Source: Candidatus Schekmanbacteria bacterium
GTDB lineage: Bacteria; CSSED10-310; JACPHN01
Assembly: GCA_016188575.1 (NCBI GenBank)
Contig: JACPHN010000183.1
Coordinates: 1-16,889, forward strand
DNA: 16,889 bases
Reading direction: 5' to 3'
Below the pieces are notes generated by a model. That model was not told the origin of the DNA and ran no database searches. It saw nothing but the letters and a program-made list of their open reading frames with translations. Below are positions 15,691 to 16,889 of the stretch, in pieces; the stretch's first letter is position 1, and each line of letters begins with the position of its first letter. A program made the position numbers and the translations under genes.

Positions 15691-15899
15691 CTTTCGGGGC
15701 GCCTCCTACTGCGCGACGGTTGAGGCAGCGCATCGGCAGCCTCCTGCGCAACGCCTTGCTGGAACGTCGCATAGGTCTCGACTCGGTCGCGAAACCACTC
15801 CTTGAGAGTCGTCCCGTCGAGGCGCAGCGGGCCGTAGAGCCGCTTCTTGATGGCCAGCTCGACCTTGACCATGATCCTTCCGCTTGAGCCGCTCGACAT
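15687..15899 (-). CDS. Small basic protein, possible ribbon-helix-helix regulator (70 aa, or 61 from the second ATG)
   Basis: The frame ends in ATGA overlap with the methyltransferase start, the same coupling as the rest of the operon, which supports a real gene. From the second ATG (15872) it reads MVKVELAIKKRLYGPLRLDG, then TTLKEWFRDRVETYATFQ. This fits a beta strand, a first helix, a turn at DG and a second helix like RHH/CopG-type DNA-binding proteins. The C-terminus is Ser/Arg-rich. The ATG at 15899 has GAGG 9 nt upstream; the ATG at 15872 has GAAGGA only 2 nt away, so the longer form is listed. Short palindromes lie upstream, suggesting autoregulation of the methyltransferase operon. 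Fold assignment by eye only. Confidence 0.55.
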   Translation of the reverse strand: MSSGSSGRIMVKVELAIKKRLYGPLRLDGTTLKEWFRDRVETYATFQQGVAQEAADALPQPSRSRRRPER

Positions 15900-15944
15900 C
15901 GAAGATGGCCTCGTCTGGCTCGAAGGGGCTCAATGGCCCCGAAC

Positions 15945-15957
15945 ATGTGCATCACAT
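15945..15957. promoter_or_regulatory. Palindrome ATGTG-CAT-CACAT, candidate operator
   Basis: Perfect 5-bp arms with a 3-bp centre, 46 bases upstream of the small RHH-like gene and overlapping the best -10 candidate of the minus operon. A second palindrome with the same 5-3-5 geometry lies at 15982-15994. Confidence 0.4.
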
Positions 15958-15981
15958 AACACAGGGCACTCCAGTAAGCAA
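15953..15981 (-). promoter_or_regulatory. Candidate promoter of the minus operon
   Basis: On the minus strand TTGCTT (15976-15981) and TATGTG (15953-15958) are 17 bp apart, within the only AT-richer stretch upstream of the methyltransferase operon. The -10 match is weak. Confidence 0.3.
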
Positions 15982-15994
15982 GAGCACAATGCTC
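15982..15994. promoter_or_regulatory. Palindrome GAGCA-CAA-TGCTC, candidate operator
   Basis: Perfect 5-bp arms with a 3-bp centre, placed just upstream of the -35 candidate. The centre is 37 bp from that of the 15945-15957 palindrome, so the pair brackets the putative promoter. Confidence 0.35.
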
Positions 15995-16049
15995 AGACCC
16001 GTGTGGCTCACCGAGCCCCCATCCGCCGCCAGCCGGCGTGCTGCCGGGC

Positions 16050-16362
16050 TCAGTTCTCGCTGCGGACCACCTCCCGCAGCTCGCGCTCGACAAGCAGCTT
16101 CCGCGCACCGATCGCCTGCATGAAATGGATCTCCTTCTGGATGTCCGGCGGGAGAAAGGTCAGGTTCAGAAGCTACGTGATCCGCATGCGCGTCACGCAG
16201 AGCGCCCACGCCGCGGCTGGCTGCTCCGCGTTCTCGCCGCTGTCGAGCGCCGGCTGGATCAGGTGGGCGAGCACGAGCATCTCCCCATTCGACAGGTTCT
16301 CCTGCTTGCGGTCAACGTGCTCCTGGCCGATGCCACGCTTCCGAATCCCGTGCTCAATTGCA
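16050..16362 (-). pseudogene. Recombinase-associated small protein, broken by an in-frame amber codon
   Basis: The minus frame reads EMLVLAHLIQPALDSGE, then AWALCVTRMRIT, a TAG at 16173-16175, and continues LLNLTFLPPDIQKEIHFMQ to ...RELREVVRSEN and TGA (16050-16052). This matches the small ORF often found next to serine recombinases in integrative elements, with its VTRARxTQ.LNL...PDIQ...L core (a ParB/KorB-like HTH). In that family the codon between T and LLNL is normally Gln, so CAG to TAG is the simplest event. Upstream the frame is open to about 16362 without a clear start. It is likely a decayed relic of the mobile element that brought the island. No recombinase is seen in the window. 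Confidence 0.6.
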
Positions 16363-16391
16363 ACCGCGCGCGGCGGCGGGCCTCCGAGTCA

Positions 16392-16859
16392 CGGTACGAA
16401 GCCACCAACCCGTACGGGAACGTGTTCGGCGGCAACCTGAACGAACGCGAGCGCGCTCAGCATCTCGTGTTTGCCGCGCTGATGGACCTGGGCGTTGGAC
16501 GAGAGACCGAGAGCGAGGTGGACGACCTGCTCGTCTTCGGCGAGTACGAGGCCCCGGAGCGGTTCCGCCGACTGGTACAGGAAGATGAGCGCTTCGGTGA
16601 TGCCACCTACGCGTGGGAGCGCAAAGGCTATCTCCACGGCGAGCGCCGCCAGGTGAGCTGGTTCTTGCGCGCCCTCGAGGCACAGCGCCGCCGGCTGTTC
16701 TTCGAGGCGCCCGACGGGCCGCAGGATCGAGACCGCGTCAGCCGCTGGCGTCTCACGGCGTTCAGGCATGCCGGGGAGGATCTCGAATTTCGGAAGTCTC
16801 CCGGCAACTGCGGACCGTGCCGGGGGCCGATCCCAAGGCACTCCGCACGGCGGTTCTGA
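16392..16859 (+). pseudogene. Fragment of an unrecognised acidic/Arg-rich protein, probably frameshifted near 16790
   Basis: A plus frame reads RYEATNPYGNVFGGNLNERE, then LVFAALMDLGVGRE, FGEYEAPERFRRL and EAQRRRLFFEAPD up to about 16785, with a protein-like composition. It then turns into Cys/Pro/Arg-rich text and stops at 16857-16859. From about 16790 another frame is open to the window end as SEVSRQLRTVPGADPKALR, then AVLTSLEETLTQA. Together these look like one protein with a small indel around 16785-16795. No ribosome site or convincing start is visible: the first in-frame ATG within the protein-like part is at 16482. I do not recognise the family, and the upstream 16038-16391 part of the frame is probably not coding. 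Confidence 0.4.
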
Positions 16860-16889
16860 CGAGCCTCGAAGAGACTCTCACCCAGGCGA

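Noticed and set aside
15706-15933. 75-codon minus frame beginning MSPFEPDEAIFDVERLKRK
   Set aside because: The opening looks protein-like, but the frame soon becomes a shadow of the RHH-like gene and does not couple to the methyltransferase. It could be a short leader or the end of a frameshifted version of that gene; not supportable.
15847-16440. 197-codon plus frame
   Set aside because: Ser/Arg/Cys-rich shadow opposite the recombinase-associated remnant; no start signal or recognisable motif.
1-16889. CRISPR array, tRNA or rRNA genes
   Set aside because: No regularly spaced repeats and no tRNA- or rRNA-like sequence were seen on reading both strands.

Overview
This is a GC-rich bacterial window, most likely from a proteobacterium. 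The left-edge metabolic genes, an IS1182-type transposase and a REP-like hairpin favour that, but the phylum is inference. It looks like an accessory (defence) island inserted between damaged genes. No tRNA, rRNA or CRISPR array was seen.

Layout. Left flank (1-2800): the start of an aldo/keto reductase and the C-terminus of an ATP-grasp acyl/acetyl-CoA ligase, both minus strand. Then come a short scar, a 169-bp segment between two 20-bp inverted repeats holding an unrecognised gene tail, an intact IS1182-family transposase (minus), a frameshifted gene remnant and a REP-like hairpin. Core (2800-15899): two convergent, tightly coupled operons. The plus operon is HTH protein > double-GHKL ATPase > 1876-residue DrmA-DrmB fusion > DrmC-like phospholipase D protein, with every junction overlapping by 1-4 bases. 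The minus operon is small RHH-like protein > C5 cytosine methyltransferase > HhH-GPD/endonuclease III-like glycosylase > superfamily 2 helicase. Its junctions also overlap (ATGA, 28 bp, ATGA). The two operons overlap tail to tail by 27 bp. Right flank (15900-16889): a candidate promoter with small palindromes, a recombinase-associated ORF broken by an amber codon, and a plus-strand gene fragment that appears frameshifted.

How the genes may work together. DrmA helicase, DrmB (DUF1998) and DrmC (PLD) are the core of DISARM anti-phage systems, and a C5 methyltransferase is the usual class 2 modification partner. I see no DrmE, DrmD or adenine methyltransferase. The locus instead carries a two-headed GHKL ATPase, a second helicase and a base-excision glycosylase coupled to the methyltransferase. 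It may therefore be a DISARM-like variant in which self DNA is marked by 5-methylcytosine and foreign DNA is handled by helicases, GHKL ATPase, PLD protein and glycosylase. drmC needs a one-base correction to be read through, so the present copy is either damaged or carries a homopolymer sequencing error.
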